DNA of 64,000 nucleotides from Roseitranquillus sediminis (GCF_016918935.1 NZ_JAFFOB010000005.1:359610-423609), one strand, 5' to 3'; shown: positions 34,546 through 46,167, counted from the first letter of the stretch. Notes: generated by a model from the sequence alone, not told the origin. Numbers and translations are program-made.

Positions 34546-35630
34546 GAATCGCGTTCTACGGCTCCAGCCTTCTCTCCTCCTACTGGAACGGTGCGGCGAC
34601 CTATTACCGCGGTCTGCTGCAGGCGCTGGCCGAACAAGGGCACCGGATCACCTTCTACGAACCCGACGTCTACGACCGGCAGAAGAACCGCGACATCGAG
34701 CCGCCCGACTGGTGCGAGGTCGTCGTCTACGACGGCACGATGGCCGCGCTGCACGCCGCGGCCGCACGCGCCGCCGATGCCGACATCGTCGTAAAGACGA
34801 GCGGCGTGGGCTTCGAGGATGAGGCGCTGCTTGATGCGGTGATGGCGGCGGCGCGCCCCGGCGCCACGCGCATCTTCTGGGATGTCGACGCGCCCGCGAC
34901 CCTGGCGGAGATGCGGGGCGACGCGGCGCACCCGCTGCGACGGGCGCTGCCGGACCTCGACGCGGTGATGACCTACGGGGGCGGCGCGCCTGTGGTGGAC
35001 GCCTACATTGCCCTCGGCGCGCGTGCCTGCGTGCCGATCTACAACGCGCTCGACCCCGCGACGCACCACCCGGTGCCGCCCGAGCCGGAGTTCGCCGCCG
35101 ATCTCAACTTCCTCGGCAACCGCCTGCCGGACCGCGAAGAGCGGGTCGAGCGCTTCTTTTTCGAACCGGCCTTGCGGCTGCCCGGCGCGCATTTCCTGCT
35201 CGGCGGGTCGGGCTGGCAGGACAAGCCCATGCCGGGCAACGTCAGCTATATCGGCCACGTTCCAACCATCAGCCACAACGCGTTCAATTCCAGCGCCAAG
35301 GCGGTGCTGAATGTCAACCGTGCCAGCATGGCCGAGACCGGCTTCTCCCCTCCCACCCGTATCTTCGAGGCGGCGGGCGCGGCCGCCTGCCTCATCACCG
35401 ACGCCTGGACCGGGCTCGGGCAGTTCCTCGACGAGGGGGAAGAGGTGCTTGTCGCACGTGACGGCGACGACGTGGTGGAGATCATGAGAGGTCTCACGCG
35501 CGAGCGCGCGGCCGGGATCGGCGAGCGGGCGCGCCAGCGCGTGCTGCGCGACCACACCTACGCCCGCCGCGCCGAGCAGGCGGCGGCCGTCTTCCGCGAC
35601 CTCCGCGCCCGACGGGAGGCGATGGTATGA
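34542..35630 (+). CDS. CgeB-type glycosyltransferase, second paralog
   Basis: 362 aa, ATGA overlap with the previous gene. N-terminal loop SSYWNGAATYYRGLLQAL; central segment ADLNFLGNRLPDREERVERFF (about residues 187-207), the family's donor-domain start. The C-terminal donor site is PPTRIFEAAGAAACLITD (about 270-287), and NVNRASM before it matches the third paralog's NVTRADM. Cytoplasmic. The sequence differs enough from its neighbours that the three probably add different residues or make different linkages. Confidence 0.85.
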   Translation: MRIAFYGSSLLSSYWNGAATYYRGLLQALAEQGHRITFYEPDVYDRQKNRDIEPPDWCEVVVYDGTMAALHAAAARAADADIVVKTSGVGFEDEALLDAVMAAARPGATRIFWDVDAPATLAEMRGDAAHPLRRALPDLDAVMTYGGGAPVVDAYIALGARACVPIYNALDPATHHPVPPEPEFAADLNFLGNRLPDREERVERFFFEPALRLPGAHFLLGGSGWQDKPMPGNVSYIGHVPTISHNAFNSSAKAVLNVNRASMAETGFSPPTRIFEAAGAAACLITDAWTGLGQFLDEGEEVLVARDGDDVVEIMRGLTRERAAGIGERARQRVLRDHTYARRAEQAAAVFRDLRARREAMV

Positions 35631-36748
35631 CCCGGCTCGTCATCCTCGGCCTGTCGCTGTCCTCGTCGTGGGGCAACGGCCACGCGACCACCTACCGCGC
35701 CCTCCTGCGCGGGCTCGATCGCCTCGGGGTCGAGGTGCTTTTCCTGGAGCGCGACGTGCCGTGGTACGCGGCGCACCGCGATCTTGCGGCGCCCGAGTTC
35801 TGTCGCCTCGCCTACTACGGCGACCTTGAGGAACTCGAGCGCGACCACGGTAGCGACATTGCGGCCGCCGATGCCGTCATCGTTGGCTCCTATGTGCCGG
35901 ATGGTCCGGCGGTGATCGACCTCGTCCAGCGCCTGGCCCGGCGCAGCGCATTCTACGACATCGACACGCCGGTCACGCTGGCGAAGCTCGGGAGGGGCGA
36001 CGAGGAGTATCTGGCACGGCGGCAGATCCCGGGCTTCGACGTCTACCTCTCCTTCACCGGCGGACCGATTCTCGACCGGCTCGAGCGCGCGTTCGGCGCG
36101 CGCCGCGCCGCCGCACTCTACTGCTCGGTCGACGAGACGCGATACCGCCCGACAGGCGGCGAGATGCGCTGGGATCTTGGCTACCTCGGCACCTACAGCC
36201 CCGACCGGCAGCCGACGCTGGAGCGGCTCCTGATCGAGCCGGCACGTCGCCTGCCCGACCTCAGCTTCGTCGTGGCGGGGCCGCAATATCCGGGCGACAT
36301 CGACTGGCCGGAAAACGTGGAGCGGCTGGATCACGTGCCGCCCGAGGAGCATGCCGCCTTCTATTGCCGGCAGCGCTTCACGCTCAACGTGACGCGCGCG
36401 GACATGATCGCCGCCGGATGGTCGCCGAGCGTGCGGCTCTTCGAGGCAGCGGCCTGCGGCACACCGATCGTCAGCGACTGGTGGGAGGGGCTCGACTCGC
36501 TCCTGCCCGACGGCGAGGCGCTCGCCCTCGCACATGGGCCCGAAGACGTGGTCGCGGCGCTGACCCGGACCCCGGAGGCGGCGCGGCACGCGATGTCCCA
36601 GGCAGCGCGAGAGCGCGTGCTGGAGCATCACACCGGCCACGCCCGCGCGCGCGAGTTGCTCGACCTCCTGAAGGTCGGCGCGACGAACACGGAACACCGG
36701 CACGCGGCAGAAGCCGTCCCCGGCGGCAGACGAGCGGAAGGAAGATGA
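35627..36748 (+). CDS. CgeB-type glycosyltransferase, third paralog
   Basis: 373 aa, ATGA overlap with the second paralog. N-terminal loop SSSWGNGHATTYRALLRGL, then FLERDVPWYAAHRDL, which strongly recalls bacterial CgeB proteins. DLGYLGTYSPDRQPTLERLL (about residues 184-203) opens the donor domain, and SVRLFEAAACGTPIVSD (about 266-282) is the donor motif. The last 25 residues are Arg/Glu-rich and poorly conserved. The next gene's ATG follows the stop directly with no gap. Confidence 0.85.
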   Translation: MTRLVILGLSLSSSWGNGHATTYRALLRGLDRLGVEVLFLERDVPWYAAHRDLAAPEFCRLAYYGDLEELERDHGSDIAAADAVIVGSYVPDGPAVIDLVQRLARRSAFYDIDTPVTLAKLGRGDEEYLARRQIPGFDVYLSFTGGPILDRLERAFGARRAAALYCSVDETRYRPTGGEMRWDLGYLGTYSPDRQPTLERLLIEPARRLPDLSFVVAGPQYPGDIDWPENVERLDHVPPEEHAAFYCRQRFTLNVTRADMIAAGWSPSVRLFEAAACGTPIVSDWWEGLDSLLPDGEALALAHGPEDVVAALTRTPEAARHAMSQAARERVLEHHTGHARARELLDLLKVGATNTEHRHAAEAVPGGRRAEGR

Positions 36749-37794
<1,046 letters not shown>

Positions 37795-37795
<1 letters not shown>

Positions 37796-38535
37796 TGGCG
37801 GACCCTCGACTCAAGGAGCAGATCCGCGAGCTGGGGCCGTGGTTCCACAACCTCGACATCGGCGGCGTCGCGACCGCGCCCGACCACTTTCTCGGCGACT
37901 ATCCCGCCTTCAAGTGGGAGGGGTTCCGCCATGTCCTGCCTGACGACCTCAACGGGGCGAGCGTGCTCGACATCGGCTGCAACGCCGGCTTCTACTCGCT
38001 AGAGATGAAGCGGCGCGGGGCCGGCCGCGTCGTCGCGCTTGAGCCCGACCCGCACTACCTGCGGCAGGCGCGATTCGTCGCCGAACGGACCGGGACCGAG
38101 ATTGAGTTCCGGCAGATGACCGTCTACGACGTGGGCCAGCTCGGGGAGCGTTTCGACCTCGTGATCTTCATGGGCGTGCTCTACCACCTCCGCCACCCGT
38201 TGCTTGCGCTGGACCTGATCCACGACCACGTCGCGGACGACCTGATGCTGTTCCAGACGATGCAGCGCGGCCCCGATAGCGTCGCGCCGGTCGCGGAGGA
38301 CTATGACTTCGACAAAGTCGGCCACTTCGACGCGCCGGATTATCCCAAGATGCATTTCGTGGAACACCGCTATGCAGGCGACCCGACGAACTGGTGGGTT
38401 CCCAATGCGGCGTGTACGCAGGCGATGCTGCGCAGCGCGGGCTTCGACATTCTCGAGACGCCCGAGCCCGAGGTCCATCTTTGCCGTCGCGCCGGGCGCA
38501 GCGCTTCGGACCGCCTAAGCGTCTCGACGCGCTGA
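37795..38535 (+). CDS. SAM-dependent methyltransferase, CmoB-like fold
   Basis: 246 aa from the ATG at 37795. The SAM-binding motif I is VLDIGCNAGFYS (about residues 56-67), the acidic loop ALEPD follows (about 80-84), and FMGVLYHLRHPL is the motif IV/V region found in CmoB-like enzymes. The N-terminus WFHNLDIGGVATAPDHFLGDYP also recalls that group and a TIGRFAM-defined methyltransferase family associated with glycosyltransferase loci. The probable target is a sugar hydroxyl or the glycan's acceptor, as it ends the coupled glycosyltransferase run. Confidence 0.88.
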
Positions 38536-38562
38536 GGCGGCCGCCCAGGCGAGAGAGGACAG

Positions 38563-39612
<1,050 letters not shown>

Positions 39613-39761
39613 CGCCTCGCGATTCGTCCGCGTGTCGATTATGGTGACGCCGATGCAGCGAGGCAGGGACGCTGGAGTCGCGATGCGCCGCAGGTTTTTC
39701 AGATCGCCCGAGACGGCTGTCGCCGGAACCTCGATCCGTGCGGCCTGAGCCCCAGCCCGCC

Positions 39762-40373
39762 ATGGATCATCTGGACGAGATCGTACGCCGCATCGGTGCA
39801 CTCGACCGGACAGCGGGCCGCACGCTCGTCGCCGTTGCCGGGCCACCGGCGTCAGGCAAGTCGACTCTGGCCGAACGACTGGTGGATCGGCTGGGCGAGC
39901 GCGCCATCCTCGTGCCGATGGATGGCTTTCACCTCGACAATATCGTGCTCGAGCGCCGCGGCCTCCTCGCGCGCAAGGGCGCACCCGAGACCTTCGACGC
40001 GGACGGTTTCGCCGCGTCGGTCCGGCGCATCCGTACCGAGGCGGAGGTCGTGCTGCCCGCCTTCGACCGGGCGCGCGATATCGCCGTGGCGGGTCGCGTG
40101 GTCGTCGAGCCGCGGCACGAGGTGGTGGTCTTCGAGGGCAACTACCTTTGCTTCGATGCCGAGCCTTGGCGGACGCTGTCGGAGGTGTGGGACCTGTCGA
40201 TATTCCTCGACGTGTCCGAGGCCGTCCTGCTCCAGCGCCTGGTGCAGCGGTGGCTCGATCACGGGCTGGCGCCAGACGCCGCGCGACGCCGGGCCGAAGA
40301 AAACGACATGCGCAACGCTCGGCTCGTGCTCCGCTCGCGTACGTCGGCGGACCTCGTCCTCACGGCCGGCTGA
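39762..40373 (+). CDS. P-loop kinase of the YggC/fructokinase-like family
   Basis: 203 aa from the ATG at 39762. Walker A is GPPASGKST (about residues 27-35); MDGFHLDN (about 56-63) is a substrate-binding segment shared with phosphoribulokinase/uridine-kinase-type proteins; VVFEGNYLCF (about 124-133) is the Walker B-like strand. Members phosphorylate sugars or nucleosides; pantothenate kinase type I is also related. It lies 149 bp after the aldo/keto reductase and could supply a sugar phosphate to the cluster, but it may be unlinked. A GTG start at 39738 would add eight residues. Confidence 0.8.
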   Translation: MDHLDEIVRRIGALDRTAGRTLVAVAGPPASGKSTLAERLVDRLGERAILVPMDGFHLDNIVLERRGLLARKGAPETFDADGFAASVRRIRTEAEVVLPAFDRARDIAVAGRVVVEPRHEVVVFEGNYLCFDAEPWRTLSEVWDLSIFLDVSEAVLLQRLVQRWLDHGLAPDAARRRAEENDMRNARLVLRSRTSADLVLTAG

Positions 40374-40448
40374 TCTGCCGGCGGGTCACGACAAGGAACC
40401 TGCGCGCGCAGCCGGCATTGGTCCCCCGAACACCACCTGGAGGACAGC

Positions 40449-40820
40449 ATGGAGTGGCAAGCGCTTGCGCGGAACTGGCCCTCGTTCTTTCCGGCGATCG
40501 AGGATCGCTGGCCGGATGCGGACGAGGCGGACCTGATCGAGATCGATGGCGATCGTGGGCGGTTCACCGACTATGTGGCACGGATCTCCGACACCTCGCG
40601 CGCCGACGCCGGCGACCAGGTCGAGGCGTGGCTGCTGGAGCTGACGGATGTCCCGCTCGACGTGCAGATGGACGATCGGCGCGACAACGCGAACATCAGC
40701 GAGAGCGCTCGATCGATTCCCGCGGGCGAGGATGTCTATTCCGAGGACGGGCGCTTCGGCAGCGGCGCCGATGAGGACGAGGGCGGCGGCCCCGTAAACC
40801 CCCTCGGCCGCACAAACTGA
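40449..40820 (+). CDS. CsbD-like stress protein with acidic extension
   Basis: 123 aa. The first 63 residues follow the CsbD pattern: MEW with NW eight residues on, a Trp at about 21, D-L-x-x-I-x-G-x-R (about 28-36), and QVEAWL at about 58-63. Conservation is weaker than in typical CsbD proteins. Residues 64-123 are an acidic Gly/Asp/Glu-rich tail without a known domain. CsbD proteins are abundant, small, stress-induced proteins of unclear function. GGAGG sits seven bases before the ATG. Confidence 0.65.
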   Translation: MEWQALARNWPSFFPAIEDRWPDADEADLIEIDGDRGRFTDYVARISDTSRADAGDQVEAWLLELTDVPLDVQMDDRRDNANISESARSIPAGEDVYSEDGRFGSGADEDEGGGPVNPLGRTN

Positions 40821-40827
40821 GCGACCG

Positions 40828-41121
40828 CTATTCGTCAATCAGGGCGCGCATCCCGTCCCGCACCTGCTCGAAGCGTCGCCGGTGCAGTCCGCTCAGCGGG
40901 AACTCCGCACCGTAGGCCATGCTGAGCATGGAGTTGGCGCGGTCGAGACAGCCGTCCGTCGCTCTGCCATCGCGGTGATATGAGAGGACGCGGTCGCGTA
41001 CGTCGATCACCGACAAGGTCGCGGCGCGGGCATCCCGATGCGTCACGTCCGAACCACGCGCGAGCACGTGCTCCAGCCGCGCGACTGCCTCACGGGCGAG
41101 GCTTGCCAGATCCGCATCCAT
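40828..41121 (-). CDS. Hypothetical 97-aa protein, last gene of the formate dehydrogenase operon
   Basis: 97 aa, soluble, mostly helical by composition, no recognised motif. A His/Cys sprinkling (VTHRDAR, YHRDGRATDGC) is not a known metal site. The ATG at 41121 overlaps the NrfD-like gene stop (ATGA), which places it in the formate dehydrogenase transcript. It is too short to be FdhE or FdhD and shows no resemblance to them. It converges with the CsbD-like gene 7 bp away. Confidence 0.7.
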   Translation of the reverse strand: MDADLASLAREAVARLEHVLARGSDVTHRDARAATLSVIDVRDRVLSYHRDGRATDGCLDRANSMLSMAYGAEFPLSGLHRRRFEQVRDGMRALIDE

Positions 41122-42146
41122 CAGCCGCTCCGGTCAAGGCGCCGCCGCCGCGGCAGATTGTGAGGCTGCGCGAAGCGGAAGCCTGTCGCGGGCCGTCGCG
41201 CCGCCCGCTTGCCCTGCTCGAGCATGTGATGCCGGAGGAGGAAACTGCCGGCGATGAGCGCCAGCGATGCACTCACGGCAAGCGGGGGACTGCGACTGGC
41301 GCGGCCCATGGCATAGGCGGCGAGCGGCAGCGCGCCCATGACGACCGCCTTGGTCGATCCGGATGGCTGACCGCCTTCGCCCGGACCCGGACCGACACCG
41401 GACGCGCGACGGCCCGCGGACGCTGCGAGGCTCGCCACGACATGGCTGGCGGCAGCACACGCCGCGACGTCCTCGAGGCGCCGCGCGCTCCCGCTGCGGC
41501 CACCGGCTCGCTCGCCCAGCGCCAGGGCGGCCGCGCCGGCGGCGACGGCGGAGGTGGCGAACTGGGCGCCGAGCCCACGCGGCGCCGCAGCCCAGTAGGG
41601 GTTGGATGTGGCGGACATCAGCGCGGCGGTGTAGGTTGCCGCCCCCGCTCCGCTGAGTGCCGCGCCGGCCTGCGCCACGTCAGCCACACGCCGGAGCGCC
41701 GGCCGACGGCGCATTGGGGCAAGATCACCCAAGGCCGAGACGGCAGTCGTGACGCCGAAGGCGCCCAGGATGTAGGTGCCGAGCGACATGGGCGAGGTCG
41801 GTCGCAGGATGCGGAGCATGTTGTAGAATCGCTTCGGGGTCTTGAGGTCGGCGATCAGCAGCGCGGAGCCCGCGGCCGCACCGGCTAGGCCGATGAGGTT
41901 GGCGTTGCGGCGGGCGCCGCGAAACACTTCTCGGTCGCGGAGGGAACCGAGAAACGACAGCGCCTGCGCCGCTCCGGCCGCCCCGGCGACCGCGATGTAG
42001 CCGCTGACCTTCCAGTCCCATTGCGGGTTCTTGAGCGCAGGCTGGCCATAATAGCTCTGGCCGTGCCAGGCGTCGGAGAGGTCGAGACGGCCCTGCGGGC
42101 CGTGCCTCCGGCGGGGATATTTCGGGAGCAAGGAAGGCACGGTCAT
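41121..42146 (-). CDS. Formate dehydrogenase membrane subunit, NrfD-like
   Basis: 341 aa with about eight hydrophobic segments. The opening (LLPKYPRRRHGPQGRLDLSD, YYGQPALKNPQWDW) followed by VSGYIAVAGAAGAAQAL is typical of NrfD-like quinone-interacting anchors paired with FeS subunits. KTPKRFYNMLRILRPTSPMS (about residues 103-122) is a conserved cytoplasmic loop. There are no haem-ligating His pairs as in FdnI, so electrons from the FeS subunit would pass directly to quinone. ATG at 42146, coupled to the FeS subunit. Confidence 0.88.
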   Translation of the reverse strand: MTVPSLLPKYPRRRHGPQGRLDLSDAWHGQSYYGQPALKNPQWDWKVSGYIAVAGAAGAAQALSFLGSLRDREVFRGARRNANLIGLAGAAAGSALLIADLKTPKRFYNMLRILRPTSPMSLGTYILGAFGVTTAVSALGDLAPMRRRPALRRVADVAQAGAALSGAGAATYTAALMSATSNPYWAAAPRGLGAQFATSAVAAGAAALALGERAGGRSGSARRLEDVAACAAASHVVASLAASAGRRASGVGPGPGEGGQPSGSTKAVVMGALPLAAYAMGRASRSPPLAVSASLALIAGSFLLRHHMLEQGKRAARRPATGFRFAQPHNLPRRRRLDRSG

Positions 42147-42991
42147 CGGCGGGGTCCGAGCAGGGTCGCGGCGACGAGGGCGAGGCCGGCGAAGGCGGCG
42201 AGGCCGGTGCCGAGGGCGGGGGCGATGCGGTTGGCCGGGCGGGTCGGCGCGGCGGGGAAGTTGTAGACCTCCGGGCGGTCGAGGAGGAGGAAGAAGGCGT
42301 TCAGCTTCTCGATGCCGCCGGTCGCGCCGGGGTGGCCGGGCGCGCCGTAGAGGTAGGCGTCGGTGGTGCCGCGCTCGTGCAGCTCCGCCACGCGGTCCTC
42401 GGCGCGGGGGATCAGCTCGTCGAGCGGGCCGAACTGGATCGAGTCGGTGGGGCAGACCTTGGAGCAGGCGGGCGCCATCCCGCCCTTCAGGCGGTCGTAG
42501 CACATGGTGCACTTGTGCGCCTTGCCGTCCACGTCGTCGAGGTCGACGACGCCGAAGGGGCAGGCGGGGACGCAGTAGCCGCAGCCGTTGCAGATGTCCT
42601 GCTGCACCACGACCGTGTCGAACTCGGTGCGGAAGATGGCGCCGGTCGGGCAGGCCTCGAGGCAGGGGGCGGGGTCGCAGTGCTTGCAGACGTCGGACGA
42701 CATGAGCCAGCGGCTCTGGAACTCCGGCGTCTCGCCGTCGGGGCGGTGGTCCATCTGCTCGATGAAGGCGACGTGGCGCCAGGTGGTGGCGGAGAGGTCG
42801 ACGGTGTTGTCGTAGCTGAGGCCGGAGAGGCCGTCCTCTTCGGCCGGCAGCTGGTTCCACTCCTTGCAGGCGACCTCGCAGGCCTTGCAGCCGATGCAGA
42901 CGGAGGTGTCGGTGAAGAAGCCGTAGGCGCGGCCGGGCTCGATCTCGGTGCCGGCCGTCTTGCGGGCCTCGTGCGGCAGGTCGAAGCTCAT
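42143..42991 (-). CDS. fdhB: Formate dehydrogenase iron-sulfur subunit
   Basis: 282 aa. Four [4Fe-4S] clusters are predicted from CIGCKACEVAC, CKHCDPAPCLEACP, CNGCGYCVPACP and CTMCYDRLKGGMAPACSKVCP, the DMSO-reductase-family electron-transfer arrangement. A single C-terminal hydrophobic helix (about residues 258-277) could tether it to the membrane, as in FdnH. The start ATG at 42991 overlaps the catalytic subunit stop. It carries electrons from the molybdenum subunit to the NrfD-like protein. Confidence 0.93.
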   Translation of the reverse strand: MSFDLPHEARKTAGTEIEPGRAYGFFTDTSVCIGCKACEVACKEWNQLPAEEDGLSGLSYDNTVDLSATTWRHVAFIEQMDHRPDGETPEFQSRWLMSSDVCKHCDPAPCLEACPTGAIFRTEFDTVVVQQDICNGCGYCVPACPFGVVDLDDVDGKAHKCTMCYDRLKGGMAPACSKVCPTDSIQFGPLDELIPRAEDRVAELHERGTTDAYLYGAPGHPGATGGIEKLNAFFLLLDRPEVYNFPAAPTRPANRIAPALGTGLAAFAGLALVAATLLGPRR

Positions 42992-45900
42992 TCGGCGGCG
43001 ATCCTCCGGTGCAGGCGGCCGGCGCGGACCGCGCAGGTGAGCGACTTGTTCTCGTGCATCGAGGTGTTGGGGTCGCCGACGGCGGCGGTCAGCACGTTGG
43101 CGATGTCGCCCGTGGCCTCCCCCTCCCAGCCGAAGTGCCAGGGCATGCCGACCTGGTAGATCCAGCGGCCGTCGAAGCGCAGCGGGCGCAGCCGCTCCGT
43201 CACCATCGCGCGGGTCTCGATGGCGCCGCGGGCGGTCGAAATGACGATCCAGTCCAGCGTCTCGACCCCGAGCTCGGCCGCGAGCTCCGGCGGCAGTTCG
43301 GCGAAGCCCTCGGGCTGCAGCTCGGCGGTGTGGGGGACGCCGCGGGTGGGGGTGCCGCCGCAATGATGCTCGGTCAGGCGGTAGGTGGTGAGGACGTGCG
43401 GGAAGCGCGGGTCCGGGGAGTCGTGCAGCGGGTTGTCGTCGCGGGCGAACATCTTGGCAACAGGGCTCTGCCGCTGGGCGTAGAGCGGGTTGCGCCCCGG
43501 GCTCTCCACCGGCTCGTAGTGCGTCGGCAGCGGCCCGTCCTTGAGGCCCGAGGGAGAGTAGATCGCGGCGCGGCCGTCCGGCATCATGATGAAGGGCTCG
43601 GCGCCGCTGATCGCGTCCATGCCGGTCGCGCCCTCCTCCCAGTTCGGCCGGTAGTCGGGGCGCTTCTCGGGCTCGAAGTCGATGGCGTCGGTGCCCTGCC
43701 ATTCGCCCTTCGCCTCGTCCCACCAGACGAGGCGCTTCCGCTCCGACCAGGGCCGCCCCTCCGGGTCGGCGGAGGCGCGGTTGTAGAGGTTGCGGCGGTT
43801 GTCGGGCCAAGCGAAGGCCCAGCCGAGATGGCTGCCGGGGCCGTCCGGCCCGTCGGCCTTGCGCTCGCGGGTCTTGTTGAAGCCGGGATAGCAGCCCGAG
43901 TAGAGCCACGAGCCGCAGGCGGTGGAGCCGTCGTCCTTCAGCTCCTTGAACCCGCCGAGCTGCCGCTTCTCCGGCCAGGTGTAGCCGCTGATCTCCTTCA
44001 GCACGTCCTCGCCGTCGATGTCGCCGCGGGCGTTCACCACGTCGTAGTCCAGCGTCAGCGCCTGGATCGGCCGGTCGCGCTCGCGGTCGCTGCCCTCGTA
44101 GAGCGCCTTCATCCGCCGGGCGAGGTGGTAGGTGAACCAGAGCTCGGAGCGGCTGTCGCCGGGGCCGTCGACCACCTTGTCGTGCCACTGCACCAGGCGG
44201 TGGGTGTTGGTGAAGGTGCCGCCCTTTTCGCCGGCGAGCTCGGCGGGCATCAGGAAGACCTCCGTCCCGATCTCCTCGGGACGGATCTCGCCGTTGCGGA
44301 CGGGGTGGCCCTTCTCCCAGAAGTTTGCCGCCTCGACCATGTCGGTGTCGCGCACCACCAGCCAGTCGAGCTTGGCGAGGCCGCGCTGGATCATCTGGCT
44401 GTTGGACCCGCCCATGACGACGTTCTGGCCCATGAGGAACAGGCCCTTCACGACGCCGTCGTTCATCGCCAGCGTGAGCGCGAGCTGGCTGTGGTCGCCG
44501 ACGATCTTCGGCAGCCACTGGTAGCCCCACTCGTTATGCGGGCCGACCGCGTCGCCGTAATAGGCGCGCAGCAGGCTGGTCATGTACTTCGGGAAGTTGT
44601 TCCACCAGCCGGTCGGCATCGTCTCGTCGTCGAGGAACTGGTCGTAATGCCTGGCCTGCGGCTTGAAGGCGTTGGGCTGCGGCAGGTAGGAGGGCAGCAT
44701 GTTGTAGAGCGTCGGGATGTCGGTCGAGCCCTGGATCGAGCAGTGGCCGCGGAGCGCGATGATCCCGGCTCCAGGCCGGCCGACGTTGCCGAGGAGCGAC
44801 TGCACCAGGCCCGCCGAGCGGATCATCTGCACGCCGACCGTGTGGTGGTTCCAGCCGACCGCATAGGCGATGGCGCCGGTCCTCTCCGGTCCCGAGGCGT
44901 CGGCAATGGTGTCGGCGATCTTCAGGAACAGGTCCTTGGGGCAGCCCGTGACCTCCTCGACCATCTCCGGCGTGTAGGGCGCGTAGTGCCGGCGCAGGAT
45001 TTGGTAGACGCACATCGGGTGCTGCAGCGTCGGGTCCTGCTTGGGAGGCGCGTCGGTCAGCCGGGTCGTCATCTCCGAGAAGGACTCGGCGGTGTTGAGG
45101 TAGTGCTCGGAGAGGGCCGAGGGCACGACCATCCCCTCGTACTGCCAGCTGTCGTAGTCGAAGGCGTTCTTCTTGTCGTTCCAGCCGGAGAACCGGCCGT
45201 CCTCGCGCTCGGACGGGCTCTGGAACCGCTCGTCGATGATGGTGGCGAGGTTGGTGTAGGGCAGCGCCCAGTCGCGCCACCAGAGGTCGTTCTCGAGGAG
45301 GTGCCGGATCACGCCGCCGAGGAAGGCGATATCGGTGCCGGTGCGGATGGAGGCATGGATGTCGGCCAGCGCCGAGGTGCGGGTGAAGCGCGGGTCGACG
45401 TGGATGACCTTGGCGCCGCGCTCCTTGGCCTGCATCACGAAGCGGAAGGCGATCGGATGCGCCTCGGCCATGTTCGAGCCCATGATCAGCACGCAGTCCG
45501 AGTTGGCGAGGTCCCACTGCGCCATCGTCGCCGCCCCCCGCCCGAACGATGCGCCGAGGCCGGGCACGGAGTTCGAGTGGCAGACCCGCGCCTGGTTCTC
45601 GATGAAGACCATGCCGAGGCCGGCGCCCAGCACCTTCTTGATGAGGTAGTTCTCCTCGTTGTCCAGCGTCGCGCCGCCGAGCGAGGCGATCCCCAGCGTG
45701 TGGTTCACCTTGGTTCCGTCCGGCAGCGCCTCGACGAAGGTCTCGTCGCGCGTCTGCTTCACCCGCTGCGCGATGCGCTCCATCGCCCAGTCGAGCGGCA
45801 CCTCCTGCCATTGGGTGGAGTATGGCGCCCGGTACTTCACCTTGGTCAGCCGCGTCGGGCTCGCGTGCAGGCTGAAGAGCGTCGCGCCCTTGGGGCAGAG

Positions 45901-46167
45901 GGTGCCTTCGTTGATCGGGCTCTCGGGGTTGCCCTCGACGTGGATCAGCCGGCCCTCCTTGGCGTACATCAGCGTCGAGCAGCCGACGGCGCAGTAGGGG
46001 CAGACGCTGACGCCGACGTCATCGGCCTGGTCGAGGCGCGGGCGCAGGCGGTCCGACACATCGCTTCGCGCGGCGTCGGTGCGATGGTCCGCGCCGCGCA
46101 TCTGCTTCGGCAGCGACCAGTTCCGCAGGAAGTGGCGGGCGCGTCCGCGGGTGCGCCCCGCCGTCAC
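42988..46167 (-). CDS. fdhA: Formate dehydrogenase, molybdopterin catalytic subunit
   Basis: 1059 aa. The proximal [4Fe-4S] motif is CPYCAVGC (56-63) plus CPKG (Cys91). The metal ligand is Cys in ARVCHSNS (about residue 195), so it is the cysteine rather than the selenocysteine form; the adjacent His is the catalytic one. GNVGRPGAG and HCSIQGSTD are further family signatures. There is no twin-arginine signal and no hydrophobic N-terminus, so it should stay in the cytoplasm, unlike FdnG/FdoG. The start is the GTG at 46167 overlapping the upstream stop. It oxidises formate to CO2 with electrons going to quinone; tungsten instead of molybdenum is possible. Confidence 0.94.
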   Translation of the reverse strand: MTAGRTRGRARHFLRNWSLPKQMRGADHRTDAARSDVSDRLRPRLDQADDVGVSVCPYCAVGCSTLMYAKEGRLIHVEGNPESPINEGTLCPKGATLFSLHASPTRLTKVKYRAPYSTQWQEVPLDWAMERIAQRVKQTRDETFVEALPDGTKVNHTLGIASLGGATLDNEENYLIKKVLGAGLGMVFIENQARVCHSNSVPGLGASFGRGAATMAQWDLANSDCVLIMGSNMAEAHPIAFRFVMQAKERGAKVIHVDPRFTRTSALADIHASIRTGTDIAFLGGVIRHLLENDLWWRDWALPYTNLATIIDERFQSPSEREDGRFSGWNDKKNAFDYDSWQYEGMVVPSALSEHYLNTAESFSEMTTRLTDAPPKQDPTLQHPMCVYQILRRHYAPYTPEMVEEVTGCPKDLFLKIADTIADASGPERTGAIAYAVGWNHHTVGVQMIRSAGLVQSLLGNVGRPGAGIIALRGHCSIQGSTDIPTLYNMLPSYLPQPNAFKPQARHYDQFLDDETMPTGWWNNFPKYMTSLLRAYYGDAVGPHNEWGYQWLPKIVGDHSQLALTLAMNDGVVKGLFLMGQNVVMGGSNSQMIQRGLAKLDWLVVRDTDMVEAANFWEKGHPVRNGEIRPEEIGTEVFLMPAELAGEKGGTFTNTHRLVQWHDKVVDGPGDSRSELWFTYHLARRMKALYEGSDRERDRPIQALTLDYDVVNARGDIDGEDVLKEISGYTWPEKRQLGGFKELKDDGSTACGSWLYSGCYPGFNKTRERKADGPDGPGSHLGWAFAWPDNRRNLYNRASADPEGRPWSERKRLVWWDEAKGEWQGTDAIDFEPEKRPDYRPNWEEGATGMDAISGAEPFIMMPDGRAAIYSPSGLKDGPLPTHYEPVESPGRNPLYAQRQSPVAKMFARDDNPLHDSPDPRFPHVLTTYRLTEHHCGGTPTRGVPHTAELQPEGFAELPPELAAELGVETLDWIVISTARGAIETRAMVTERLRPLRFDGRWIYQVGMPWHFGWEGEATGDIANVLTAAVGDPNTSMHENKSLTCAVRAGRLHRRIAAE

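Noticed and set aside
39613..39761. Hairpin GCCTCGC...GCGAGGC after the aldo/keto reductase gene
   Set aside because: Loop of about 40 nt and no U-tract make a terminator unlikely.
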